Source of the DNA: Hevea brasiliensis
Taxonomy: Eukaryota; Streptophyta; Magnoliopsida; Malpighiales; Euphorbiaceae
DNA length: 64,000 nt
Direction: 5' to 3'
Assembly: GCF_030052815.1 (NCBI RefSeq)
Contig: NC_079496.1
Location: 66,453,652-66,517,651, forward strand
Shown here: positions 35,561 through 47,348 of the stretch, piece after piece
Position numbering within the stretch: the stretch's first letter is position 1
Layout of the letters: each line of letters begins with the position of its first letter
Position numbers and translations under genes: made by a program
Notes under the pieces: generated by a model
Seen by the model: only the letters and a program-made list of their open reading frames with translations
Databases searched by the model: none
What the model was told of the DNA's origin: nothing

Positions 35561-36190
35561 GGACGTCATCAGGGGTACGTTCTCCCTCTACACTACATCT
35601 GTGCATGCATTGGTGGATCCAGGATCCACTCATTCATATATCTGCATCAACCTACCTGTAGAAAGGGGGATACTAGTAGGGGAGAGTGACCAAGACATTC
35701 TGGTCACTAATCCATTGGGCCACAGTGTAGTGGTGAACAAAGTATACAAGGGTTGCCCGTTAAGGATTCAGGGGTATGAATTTTTGGCAGACCTGATTGA
35801 GTTGCCCTTCCATGAGTTTGACGTGATTTTGGGAATGGACTGGTTGTCACGTCATCAGGCAATAGTTGATTACAAATTGAAGAGAATTTCTCTGAAAACT
35901 TCTGAGGGTAATGAGATCACTGTTGTGGGTGAAAGGACAGATTTCCTGTCCAATGTTATCTCAGCCACAGTTGTAAGAAGAATGATGAAAAAAGGCTGTG
36001 AAGCCTACCTAGCACATGTGGTGGATTCTAGGCAGGCTAAGCCAAACTTGAGTGATATACCCACAGTAAGAGACTTCCCAGAGGTATTTCCTGAAGAATT
36101 GCCCGGTTTGCCACCAGAAAGGGAAGTTGAATTTGCTATTGAGACATCGCCAGTACTGACCCATTTCCATTGCTCCTTATAGGATGGCAC
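35561..36190 (+). pseudogene. Gyp-3 protease and linker
   Basis: Same frame as gag. The active site VDPGSTHSYI has its catalytic Asp at 35616-35618, and ILGMDWL follows. These are the retropepsin hallmarks, with DPG in place of retroviral DSG/DTG, as is common in plant gypsy elements. The linker FPEVFPEELPGLPPERE leads toward reverse transcriptase. A frameshift around 36145-36175 (the GTACTGACCCATTTCC region) ends the open frame at 36182, just before the PYRMAP block, which is now out of frame. Confidence 0.9.
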
Positions 36191-37393
36191 CCGAATTAAG
36201 GGAGTTGAAAACTTCGGTTGCAAGAGTTACTCAATAAGGGGTTTATACACGATGTGTCACCATGGGGAGCTCCAGTGCTGTTTGTAAAGAAAAAGGATGG
36301 GACTTTGAGGCTATGCATCGATTACTGGCAGTTGAATAAAGTGACTGTGAAGAACAAATATCCGTTGCCTAGAATTGATGATCTGTTTGATCAGTTGAAG
36401 GGAGCAGGAGTATTTTCTAAGATTGATCTCAGATCAGGGTATCATCAGTTGAGGGTGAAGGATGTAGATGTGCCAAAGACTGCATTCAGGACCCGGTATG
36501 GGCATTATGAGTTTCTGGTGATGCCCTTTGGCCTAACAAATGCACCAGCGGCATTTATGGACCTTATGAACCGTATCTTCCATCCATACCTAGATCGGTT
36601 CGTAGTGGTCTTTATTGATGATATTTTGGTGTATTCCAAGACCAGGGAAGAACATGATGAGCATTTGAGGATTGTTCTGCAAACCCTGAGAGAAAAGAAG
36701 CTGTATGCTAAGTTGTCCAAGTGTGCCTTCTGGTTGAATGAGATTGCATTCCTTGGACACATAGTGTCAGCTGATGGGATTAGGGTGGATCCCAAGAAAA
36801 TAGAAGCAGTGATGGAATGGAAGCCTCCCAGAAATACAACTGAGGTCAGAAGCTTCTTGGGGCTAGCTGGGTATTACAGGAGATTTGTGAAGGGATTTTC
36901 CTTAATAGCTGCTCCAATGACCAAGTTGTTACACAAGAATGTCATATTTGACTGGAATGACAAGTGTCAGATCAGTTTTGAGAAGTTGAAGGCTATATTG
37001 ACAGAGGCACCAGTGTTAACACAGCCAGTGTCAAGAAAGAACTTTGTGGTCTACAGTGATGTCTCATAATGGGTTAGGGTGTGTATTAATGCAAGAGGGG
37101 AAAGTGGTCGCTTATGCTTCCAGGCAACTAAGGCCACATGAACAAAATTGCCCTACCCATGATCTAGAGCTTGCAGCAATTATCTTCGCATCGAAGATAT
37201 GGAGGCATTACTTGTATGGTGAAAAGTGCTACATTTACACAGACCACAAGAGTCTAAAATATTTGCTAACTCAGAAGGAGCTCAACCTTAGACAGAGGCG
37301 ATGGATTGAGTTCCTGAAGGACTATGATTGTGTAATTGACTACCATCCTGGGAAGGCAAATGTAGTTGCTGATGCTTTGAGCAGAAAATCCAT
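36191..37393 (+). pseudogene. Gyp-3 reverse transcriptase and RNase H (one frameshift)
   Basis: Reverse transcriptase is open from 36218 to 37069: [28 protein letters not shown] (first catalytic Asp present), [13 protein letters not shown] and [11 protein letters not shown] (Asp codons 36617-36622). All catalytic residues are visible. RNase H begins VVYSD at ~37050; a 2-base deletion there (Gyp-2 has CTCACATAATGG, Gyp-3 CTCATAATGG) creates a TAA at 37067-37069. The other frame carries the rest of RNase H ([24 protein letters not shown]). Apart from that deletion the domain looks intact. Confidence 0.92.
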
Positions 37394-38954
37394 GATAGCT
37401 TTGAGATCATTAAATGCCCGTCTATCTTTGGTTCGAGATGGAGCTATTTTGGCTGAGTTGCAAGTGAGGCCAAACCTATTACAGCAGATTTTAGATGGGC
37501 AGAGGGTAGATGAGAAGCTAATGGCTATTATGAGCAAAATCCCAGGGGGAAAAGCAACTGACTATGAGGTGAAAGCAGATGGGTGTCTGTATTACAAAGG
37601 AAGACTGTGTACGGATGATGGGGAATTGAAGGCCAGTATTCTAAAAGAGGCACACACCAGTGTATATGCTATGCACCCAGGAAGTACAAAGATGTATCAT
37701 GATCTGAAGCTTCAGTATTGGTGGCCTGGTTTGAAGAAGGACATAGCTGACTATGTGACTAAATGCTTGACATGTCAACAAGTCAAGGCAGAACATCAAG
37801 TTCCATCGGGTTTGCTACAGCCTATACGCATACCTGAATGGAAATGGGATCGGGTCACCATGGATTTTGTAAGTGGTCTACCTCTCACCCAGAAGAAACA
37901 TGATGCAGTATGGGTGATAGTGGATAGATTGACGAAGTCAGCACACTTTCTGCCAGTTAGGACTGACTACTCACTAGAGAAGTTAGCAGAATTGTATATC
38001 AGTGAGATAGTTAGACTGCATGAAATTCCACTTTCCATCATATCTGATCGAGACCCAAGGTTTACATCGAGATTTTGGAAGAAGTTGTACGAGTCCTTGG
38101 GTACACAACTCCACTTCAGCACAGCTTTCCATCCTCAGACGGATGGGCAATCAGAAAGAGTAATCCAGGTAAATAATTGAAACCAATTGAATTAATACAA
38201 ATATTGAACTAAAATGATAATAATAACATGAAATATATGTCAGGTCCTTGAGGATATGCTGAGGAGTTGTGTCATTGAATTTGAGGGAAGTTGGGATAAA
38301 TACCTCCCACTGGCAGAATTTGCATACAACAATAGCTACCAAGCTAGCATCCAAATGGCCCCATATGAAGCACTATATGGGAGAAAATGTAGAACTCCAG
38401 TGTGCTGGACTGAATTGGACGAAGACAAACTGGTAGGCCCAGACTTGGTGAAACAGACTAAAGGGAAAGTGAAACTAATCAAAGCTAATCTGAAGGTTGC
38501 CTCAGATAGACAGAAATCTTATGCCGACCTAAAGAGAAAAGAAATAGAATATGCGATTGGCGACAAAGTGTTCCTCAAGGTGTCACCATGGAAAAAAGTA
38601 CTGAGGTTTGGAAGAAAAGGTAAATTAAGCCCTAGGTTCATTGGCCCATATGAAGTCATTGAACGTGTGGGTCCAGTGGCCTATAGGCTAGCTTTACCAC
38701 CAAAGCTGGACAAGATCCACAATGTGTTCCACATGTCTATGCTAAGAAGATACCGCTCAGATCCTTCACATGTCATCTCCATGGAAGAAATTGAAGTACA
38801 ACCGGATTTGACATATGAGGAAGAACCCATACGGATTCTGGCTCGGGAAGTGAAAGAATTGAGGAATAAGCAGATTCCACTGGTGAAAGTGCTTTGGAGG
38901 TACCACAACATCGAGGAGGCAACTTGGGAAAGTGAAGAGACAATGAGGCAATAG
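37394..38954 (+). pseudogene. Gyp-3 integrase with chromodomain-like tail, split by 75-bp insert
   Basis: The HHCC zinc region ([16 protein letters not shown]) is followed by the core triad Asp 37863-37865 (MDFVSGLP), Asp 38046-38048 (SDRDPRF) and Glu 38154-38156 (QSERVIQ), a DD35E spacing. All three residues are present. Immediately after the VIQ codons a 75-bp insert (38169-38243) brings an in-frame TGA. Removing it continues the frame through VLEDMLRSCVIEF, PYEALYGRKCRTP, PRFIGPYEVIERV and a chromodomain-like tail (LVKVLWRYHNIEEATWE) to a TAG at 38952-38954, where Gyp-2 has CAG. The tail is thus cut by ~15 residues. Confidence 0.9.
38169..38243 (+). other. Intron-like insertion in integrase (GT...AG, 75 bp)
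   Basis: Absent at the same site in Gyp-2 (30120/30121) and Gyp-4. It begins GTAAAT, ends TATGTCAG and lies between CAG and GT of the exons (CAG|GT...CAG|GT). Only 14 of its 75 bases are G or C, far more AT-rich than the flanking coding sequence. A CTAA branch-like site lies ~31 bases before the 3' end (38209-38212). The 5-bp CAGGT occurs at both junctions. It sits between codons (phase 0) and contains an in-frame TGA, so the frame is restored only if it is removed from the RNA. Splicing is inferred, not shown. Confidence 0.65.
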
Positions 38955-39000
38955 TTCCCTCAACTGTTTGCATCAGGTGAAATTTCGAGGACGAAATTTA

Positions 39001-39017
39001 AATTAGAGGGGAAGAGT
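39001..39017 (+). other. Gyp-3 polypurine tract
   Basis: AATTAGAGGGGAAGAGT immediately before the 3' LTR start TGTAACACC. Confidence 0.85.
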
Positions 39018-42000
39018 TGTAACACCCTCCCTGTAGCAACTCCGTACATTCTACTGTTCCGGTGACCAGTGTCGGTCCGAACAGCTAGAACGTTCGGAAA
39101 AATATTTAAACTAAAGTGAGGGACCATAATTAACTCAAATATTAATAAGAAAAATTTAGTAAAAATTTTAGCAATAAAATACAACTAAGTCAAATGAGCC
39201 GGTGCCCAAGCGATGGGTAACCTAGAGGGAAGTTGCGGTCCTCGCAACTAGGAGCCCTATACACGAGAGAAAATTCATAAAATAAATTTTGAGACTCCAG
39301 AGAAGGGTCATTGAGGTTCCTATGGCATTAGAACGCCAAGAAAATATTTAGAAAATTTTTTCAATCGGTACAGACAATTTTGACCCGTTAAGCCAAACGG
39401 AGGGCATTTTGGTCATTTCGCCTTTAGAGGTGATTTTTGGCCGACTTGTCTAGTTAAGTAAATAATTATTATGATCTAAAATATGAATAAATATTGGTAA
39501 AAATTGAATTGAAAATGAGTAGAGAAGAGAAGAAAAAAAAAAGGAAGAAAATACCAATTATGACATCATATGATGTCATTAAACACTTACCCACCAATCA
39601 CATTTAATCAACACTTAAATTAACTAATAAAATATGGATAAGAATACAGCAAAACCTCATAAAAATCCAGCAGCCATCACCTTCACAAAACTCACCCGTA
39701 GCTCTCAAATTCCATAGCCAAACCTCTATTGACTCTCAACCAAAGCTCCATTTCCCTCTTCATTTCACCATAAACCCTCCTACTCCTTTCTCTAAAACTC
39801 ATCCTTACACCTTGAATAACCCTTAGGCAGCAAAAAGAAAGAGAAAAGGTGAAGAATTAGAGCTCTTAAAAAGCTCTCAAGTGAGGTTAGTGCCATATTT
39901 TTCTCTCTTACTCTTTTAATTCTTGTTAGAACATCAATTTAAGTTAAGGAATTGTAAAATTTGAAGCAAATTATACATGTTAGAAATTCTTCAAATTTTT
40001 GACAGCCATGAACTTTCTTGAGTTTGATGGCTTTGAATGGAATTAAAATCTAGGGATGTCCCTTGATGTGTATAAGTGAATTAAAAACCTTAGTTGTATG
40101 TATAATGTAAGATTGGAGTAATTAGGAATTAGGGTTTTGAGAGAAATTTGGACTTTGCTTATGTAATGGTGAATGAACATTCTAATAGTCAATTAGTGAC
40201 CATTTTAGGTAAGTTGGCCATAATTTGGAGTGAACTATAGCATTACAAACTGATTTGATGTGGCTGCCTAGTGAGAGCAGTAGGTGTGGCTGTGAGTCCA
40301 GCATGTTTAGATAGCCATAACTTTGGCTGTGTAGGTTCAATTGGTGTTTGGCAAATTGGACATGAAACTAGACACATAATGGCACAATTTTGGTGAAGAA
40401 ACCATGCCCAAAAGACCAAAGCAAGTGGACCAAAAACTGGCCCCAATCCGGATGTCCTGCAACCAGATTCTGCAGAATGACCAAGTAAATAGTAATTGTT
40501 CATTTGGCCATAACTCATTGTAGAATGGCCCAATTGACCTGAAATGTTTATAGCAACAAGTTAATATATAGACAAACAACTTTCATGAAGAAACCTACCC
40601 CAAATTATGACCAGAACCTATCCAACAAGGCAGTTGCAATCACTGTTCACTGCACTGTAGATATGGTCAGTTCTGCAATTTTTCAATCCTGCCAGCTCTG
40701 GTTTTTGGACCATAACTGGAGCTATAAAACTACAAATGAAGTGATTCAAAAAAAGAAATTCAACTAGACAAAATAAGGAACAACTTTCATGTTTATCACT
40801 TTCTCAAATTCTCATTGCAACAGTAACTAATGGAACAGTAAATTTAGGGTACAAAAACTGAAAATTCTGCTCCCTTGGTTTTAAGCTTAGGAATGGTATT
40901 GGTGATTAATTCCAACAAGTTTTGAATGCAAAATGTGGTACATTGGGAGTGTTAAAACCAATGTACCTATTTTCTATGCAAAAGTCAACATTTTTGTTGA
41001 CTAGTGAAGTGAATAGTGACACCAAAACTTGAAATTAAAAAATTAAAGAATTCAAAAGTATCAAATGCCCTAGTATACCTAACAAGATTGGTTTGGATAG
41101 TTTGGCATGCCAATAGGGTTCAGTTAGCAGTACTGCATATGGCATTATGCCATTCTGTGATTTTATGGCTTTTAGCCATTCTGACATTGTGTTGATATTT
41201 GGCCTTGTGCCTATTGTTATTATAGCTTATTAGCTGTTACATTTGCTGCAGGAGATGCATATGTGACCGATGGTGTGACGGCCCGAGGTACTAGATACCC
41301 AGTGCCAGTTTACCCGTTTATCTAGTCCAGTCGTCCAGTATAGGTTACTTGGGCAACCAAAAGAATGAAAGTGGATAAATTTAACAAAATAATGAATATA
41401 ACAAGTACAAAACAAGTAAGACATCGATACATTCAATGCATATTTATTTTCTGTTATTTCTTTTTATTATATTATTGGCACCACTAAGCATTATTGCTTA
41501 GCGCGTTGCTTTTGCCACGCGTAGGTTCTGGAGATCCTGACCGAGAGCCCGGTATACCACAGACTGGGTGAGACCTCCTGCAGGTCTGCATAGTGTTCGT
41601 GTCACCTCACCATCTTCAGTGCATTGGTAGGACACTAGGTTTCATTTTGGTATTTTGTAACTAACTTTTATTTTCTTTTGTGTAAATGAAACTAATATAA
41701 TGTATTTTGATGTTCATGTAAATAATGAAAATCGTGATTACGAATGGAAAAATTTGAGTATTTACTTATTGCTTATATATGAGTACCATGAGAAATGAAT
41801 GATTGAGAAATGTTGTTGAAAAGTATTGAGATTTTGATGATATTGGAGTTTGAGAATGATTGAATATGATTATTGGAAGTGTTTTTCACAGCTCAAGAAG
41901 CTCATTTCTGCATTTTTAGCCAGACTCACGGATTTTCTATAAAATTTTCGGAACCTCAAATAAATTATAATTTTAATAAATGACTTAAATGAATTATTTT

Positions 42001-42115
42001 TCACAAGTTATATTCAAAACTATGATAAAAATTAATTAAGATAAAATAGAGTGTTCCGGTACACCGTGTGACATAACTTACTCGGATATACTGTAGACGG
42101 GTAAGGGGTGTCACA
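39018..42115 (+). mobile_element. Gyp-3 3' LTR
   Basis: 3098 bp with the same ends as the 5' LTR. It includes the 20-bp palindrome at 39560-39579. A region near 41230-41250 (TTTGCTGCAGGAGATGC) and one near 41890-41930 (GCTCAAGAAGCTCATTTCTGC) differ from the 5' copy by more than single substitutions, suggesting small indels. Confidence 0.94.
39560..39579. promoter_or_regulatory. 20-bp perfect palindrome in Gyp-3 3' LTR
   Basis: Third exact copy of ATGACATCATATGATGTCAT in the window. Its preservation in both LTRs is partly explained by common descent at insertion. Confidence 0.5.
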
Positions 42116-45102
42116 CCTAATGATGGGTAACCTAGAGGGAAGTTGCGATCTTCGCAACTAAAAGCCCTAAACCCAAGAGAAAATTCATGAAATAATTTTT
42201 AGGACTCCAGGGAAGAGTCATTGAGGTTTCAATGGCATTAGAATGCCAAGAAAATACTTAGAAAATTTTTGAAATCAGTACAGACGATTTTGGCTCAATA
42301 AGCTAAACGGAGGGCATTTTGGTCATTTCGTCTTCATGGATGATTTTTGACTGACTTGTCCAATTAAGTAAATAATTATTATGACATAAAATGTGAATAA
42401 ATATTATTAAAAATTGAATTGAAATTAAGTAGGAAAGAAAAGAAAGAAAAAGAGTTTTAAACCTAATTATGATGTCATAAAGAATTATTAACCAATCGAA
42501 ACTCAACAAATACATTTAAATTCATTAAAAACAGATAAAGAAGTCAAATGAACTAAAAAGAAATCTGCTTCCTTACCCATCTTCTTCCTTGGCCGAACCA
42601 CACACCAAAAAGACTCCACCATTATTATCCCAACCAAGCTTCCTTTCCCACTTAATTACACCATAAAATCCCTTGCTCCTTTTATTAAAAATACTCCTTG
42701 CATCTTGGGCAAACTTGGGGCAGCAAAAAGAAGAGGAAGGAAAGAGGTTTAACAAGCTTGGGAATTGACTCAAGCAAGGTTAGTGCCAAATTCTTTCATT
42801 CTTCTTCTAAATTCTTGTTTAGGTACTTGATTTAAGCTAAAATTACAAGAAAATGAACTAAAATCTTCATGTATGTGTAATCCTAAATTCGGCCAGCCTT
42901 AATATGTGGTTGGGATGATGTGTTTGATAGGCTTAAACATATTATAGATGATGGAGATTGCACATAAATGAGTTAGAATGGAAGAATTAAATCAATAGCA
43001 TGTAACATGTACAATTGAGAATTTGTGGTTAGGGTTTTGAACTTAAAAATTGAGGGTTTATGTAATTAATGAGGGATTGATGTTTTAATGGTCAATTAGT
43101 GACCAGTTGGCTGTGTATGATGAGGAATTAAAGTGAATTGTAGCTTTGGATTTCAGGTTGGGTGTGCTGCCTTGAGTGACCTGTAGGTCTGAATGTGAAT
43201 CCAGCAAGTTTGGGCTGCCGTAACTTGAGTTGTGTAGGTTCAATTGGTGCAAGGCCAATTGGAAATGAAATTAAACACATAATGGCACAACTTTGATGAA
43301 AGAAACCTATCCAAAAAACAAACTTAGGATGCCCTAAAAAATTGACCAAATCTGGGTAGCACCAATAGCGCTTGGGCAAAATGACCAAATGAACAGTGTT
43401 CATTCATTTGGTCATAACTCAGTGTAGAAAGGTCCAATTGGCCTAAAATTTATATTAATGGAAAGCTGAGGCAATTAAGAGTAACTTTCTTGTAGAACAC
43501 AAACTCAAATTCTAGACTTAACTAAATGAAATTGCTAGCCAAAGTCGAACTACCAAATCTGGCAAAACCAAAATTGCCCAAAAATTCTGGGTAAAGGTAA
43601 TTCGACCAGTTATGGTAAAATAGCCATAACTTGAGCTAGAAAACTCTAAATGGGGTGATTCAAAAAGTGAAATGTAATTAGACACAATAAGGAACAACTT
43701 TGATGCAGAACATTTGGCCAAATTCTCACTGTAGAATGGCCTAATGGAATAGTGAACTCTAGCACGCAAAACTGAAAATTTTGATTTATTCTCCATTGGT
43801 TAGAAGCAATGCTTGGCAACTAATGCCAACACTTTTGGGAACCAAAATGTGGTAAATCTATATGATTAGAACTCATGTAACTATTATGCATTGGATAGTC
43901 AATAATTTGACCTAAATGTTAAAATGAATAGTAACCTTACCTGTAAAACATAAAAAAATCCAATCAATAACTTTGTAATGTGCCCTAGTACACTTAGTAA
44001 GATTGGTTTGGATAGGTTGGCATGCCAATAGAGTTCAGTTAGTAGTACTGCACGTGGCATTATGCCATTCTGTGATTTTATGGCTTTAACCCATTTTGAT
44101 ATTAGTGTGATACTTGGCCTTATGCCCAATGTTTATTATAGCTTATTAGCTATTATGTTGCACATCGGGAGACACATTATGACCGATAGTGTGACAGCCC
44201 AAGGCATTTAATACCCAGTCCAGTTCACTCGTTTATCCAGTCCAGTCATCCAGTATAGGTTACTTGGGCGAACAAAATGGAAATGGATAAATTTAAGTAA
44301 ATAACTAATATAAACAACGCCATATGAATAATATTACAAATAAATTGTCTATATGAGAAATCAGCATATACACTGCATATTTATTTTCTTTTTAGTTCTT
44401 TTTATTTTATTATTGGCACCACTAAGCTTTATTGCTTAGCGCGCTGCTTTTTGCCATGCGTAGTTTCTGGAGAGACTGACAGAGAGCCCAGCAGACCACA
44501 GACTGGGTGAGACTTGTATATAGATCTACATAGTGTCCGTGTCACCTCATAGACTACAGTGCATTGGTAGGACACTGGATCCCATATTGGTATTTTGTAC
44601 TATTTGTGTTTTGTAATTAAACTTTTATTTTTTCATGTATAGTTGAAACTCATGTAATATATTTTGATAATAATGCAAATATTTATAATTTGTGTTTATA
44701 AATGAAAATTTAGTATTTATTTATGATTTGTACATGATTATCATGTGAAATGAATGAATGATAAAAAGAAGAATTTTTGAGAAATATTGAGATTATGTTG
44801 ATATAATAGAGTTTAAGAATGATTGAAAATGTATTGGAAATATTTTTCACAGGTTCCAAAGAACTGTTTTATTCATTTTTAGCCGGTACTCTGCCAGATT
44901 TTCTATAAAATTTTCGAAATCTCAAATGAATTTATAATTTTAATAAATGACTTAAATGAGTTAAATTTCACAAATTGCACTTCATAAGCATGAAGAAATA
45001 AATTAAGGAAGGATAAAAATAATTGAGATAAAATATGGTGTTCCGGTACACTGTGTGGCATATCTTGCTCGGCTATACTATAGACGGGTAAGAGGTGTCA
45101 CA
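42116..45102 (+). mobile_element. Gyp-2 3' LTR, right piece
   Basis: It resumes with CCTAATGATGGGTAACC, matching the Gyp-2 5' LTR from 23134 onward, and runs to GAGGTGTCACA at 45102. Together with 30894-31086 it gives ~3.18 kb. It is followed by the TGCCA duplication and Gyp-0 sequence. Confidence 0.93.
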
Positions 45103-47348
45103 TGCCAACTATGATTTCAAAACAAATTCAAATATTTCCATTCAAAGAATTACATTGCAAATCAAATAAATCACAATTCATTCATAAAATTCTTCTTATA
45201 GGGTTGGTAACACACAAATTTCTCAAACACTTCAAATATACATTCAAAACTGACTCACCCACTTGTTACAATGAAATTCATAGCCAACATCCACCTTTCC
45301 ATCATCATAAATTCATTTCACAAAATTAAAGTTCTCAAATGCAAGAAAAATCACAACTCATTCATGATAATTTCATTCAAATCAATTACAAAGTTAAAAA
45401 CAAAGAAAAAGCCTAGTTGTGCACAAACCTCAATGGATTTCCTTTTTCTTGATTTACTTCTCCTTGCCTTTCAAGGCCTCCTTTTCTACTAAAAACACAC
45501 AATTAAAATATCTCAATACTCATCCAAATTATCTCCAATAGCTAACAAAATAAATGCCTAATGCATCCTTAAGTAAATTTTAAAACTTCAATGTATTCTG
45601 AGTTCAGGACAGTTCTGGATCGTGATTTTGCAACCCCATTTCAACCTAGTTTCAATCATAATTTGAGATGGCAATCTTATTGAAAGTTATTCCTCTATGT
45701 CTTTTTTATTTTTCTTTTTGAATCACTCAATTTAGAGTTATGGATCTCAAGTTATGGCCAAATTACTAAATACTATTCTGGGTGCCATATCCTGAAATTC
45801 TAGGTTTTTCATATTTGTATCTTCACTTTGCATTCTATATCCAGCCATTTTAAGTTCATAATTTGGCCCTGGTCCCTAAAATAATGTTTTATGCCTTTAT
45901 CTTAGGTTTCTAAATCATTTTGAATCACTTTAATTGGAGTTTTTTAGAGGAAGTTATAGCCTAATAACCATTCGAAGGTCACAGGGCAATTTGGCTAAGG
46001 TGCAGGAATTTCAGATTTTGGATTCCTGAATTATCTCAATAATTCCCCTACTTTGCTCTAAGAACTGGGTTCTGGTCAAAACATGAAGTTTTTAGTTCCA
46101 TGTCCTTTTTAGAATTTTGGTTTTAGAATTACTACATTTGCAATTTTGTAGCCCAAGTTATGGTAATTTCACCAAAACTGGTTGGATGCCTAGTCCTTCG
46201 CATTTTCCAAGTTTAGTCTAGCACTAAGGCAGATTTGCTGGACTAAATTTGTCTAGCAATTTGATTAGGTTAGGGTCATAATTTGGCTCTATGGTCTTCA
46301 TAAGAATTGTTCTCCTATGTCTCAGGTTTCCATTGGTTCAAGAATCACCTGAATGGGAGTTTTCTAGAGTGAGCTTTGCCTAATTTACTAAGTATTATTC
46401 ATATGGTCATTTTCTCCAAGTCCAAAATTGGTAACCCGGATTCAAGTCTTAACTTTCATCTTCAATTAGTTTCACACCTATTGGAGTTAAGTAGCTCAAC
46501 TTATGAGCATTTAAATGCAATGGACACAAGCTGTCCATATTCCAGCACATTAGCACCCTTTCATCCATTCAACACCAAATCACATTAATTGCACCTCAAA
46601 TGACCTAAATTTGGTATCAAGAACCCTAATTGCACTTCATACAACAAAAACCCTAATTTCTCCAAAACCTTAATCTTCCATATCCCAATTCATGCAATTT
46701 CAACACACCAATCATGTATATTACATCATTTAAGCTAGAATTCATAATTAATTTAATCAAAACACATCAAAACCCTAAAGTCTCCAAGCTGGCTGAATTC
46801 CATCCTTCCCCATACATGCATGCTTTTTCATGCTTTCTCATGTAATTCTCCCCATATTCAAACTTAATTTATTGTATATGTAATTAATCAAACATGAAAA
46901 GAAAGCTTACCTCAATTGATGATTTTCCCAACTTCAAATTTCTTCCAATTTTCTTGTTCTTCTTACTTCTAATCATTCAATCAAAGGTTAATTTGATGTT
47001 TTCTACTAATTTTGTGTGGAATTTAGGGAGGAAAATCAAGGTTTTAAAAGCTTGGATTAGTGAAAATGGTGGAAGGGAGAGAGCAAAGGGAGCCAGCCAT
47101 ACTAAAAGGGAAGATGAAGTGATTTTTACTTTATTTTTAATTTCTTTTGTCTCTTATATAATTATCCCAAATTAATTTATTTAAATTATAATTATAATTA
47201 TGTCATGATGATGTGGTTATGATGTCATAATTGAAAAGTTCTAATTTCCTATTTTCCTTTCCATACACTTCCTCAATTTTTTTTTTAATTTCCTTTCAAT
47301 ATTTTAATCTCACTCATTTTAATTGACATTTAGGTCAATCGTCAACTC
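45103..47348 (-). mobile_element. Gyp-0 5' LTR, segment 3 of 3 in window
   Basis: It continues Gyp-0 after Gyp-2: TGCCAACTATGATTTCAAAA pairs with the Gyp-1 LTR region near 14700-14740 in reverse. Toward the right it matches the reverse Gyp-1 and Gyp-4 LTRs through GACATTTAGGTCA (47329-47341). It stops at GTCAACTC, where Copia-B begins. By comparison with Gyp-1 and Gyp-4 about 450-470 bases of the LTR are missing and should lie beyond the right edge. The plus-strand frame 46894-47175 is not supported as a gene. Confidence 0.85.

Larger units (their letters stand above)
31087..42115 (+). mobile_element. Gyp-3: Tekay/Del-like Ty3/gypsy element nested in Gyp-2
   Basis: An 11.03 kb element: LTRs of 3091 and 3098 bp, primer site, gag to chromodomain in Ty3 order, polypurine tract. 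Flanking bases are CCTAG (31082-31086) and CCTAA (42116-42120), a 5-bp target duplication with one later substitution; the intact site in the Gyp-2 5' LTR reads CCCTAATGATGG. The LTRs differ at about 7 of the first 210 bases, so Gyp-3 is younger than Gyp-1. It is the best preserved coding copy in the window but still carries a few nonsense and frameshift changes and a 75-bp intron-like insertion. Confidence 0.95.
22945..45102 (+). mobile_element. Gyp-2: Tekay/Del-like Ty3/gypsy element, holding Gyp-3
   Basis: LTRs of ~3.18 kb, a primer site, gag, protease, reverse transcriptase, RNase H, integrase with a chromodomain-like tail, and a polypurine tract, in Ty3 order. Perfect target duplications TGCCA flank it (22940-22944 and 45103-45107). 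The 3' LTR is split after ~190 bases by Gyp-3. Removing Gyp-3 gives an element of ~11.1 kb, usual for long-LTR chromoviruses. The coding region has many stops and frameshifts. Confidence 0.94.

Noticed and set aside
44400..44470. Stem-loop GCTTTATTGCTTAGCGCGCTGC as a possible tRNA or snoRNA
   Set aside because: It recurs at the same place in all Gyp-2/3 LTRs (25450, 33545, 41485), lacks tRNA arms and control boxes, and is simply LTR sequence.
46894..47175. 93-codon plus-strand open frame with a hydrophobic segment
   Set aside because: It lies within the Gyp-0 LTR just before the Copia-B junction. Hydrophobicity comes from T-rich sequence; no family is recognisable.
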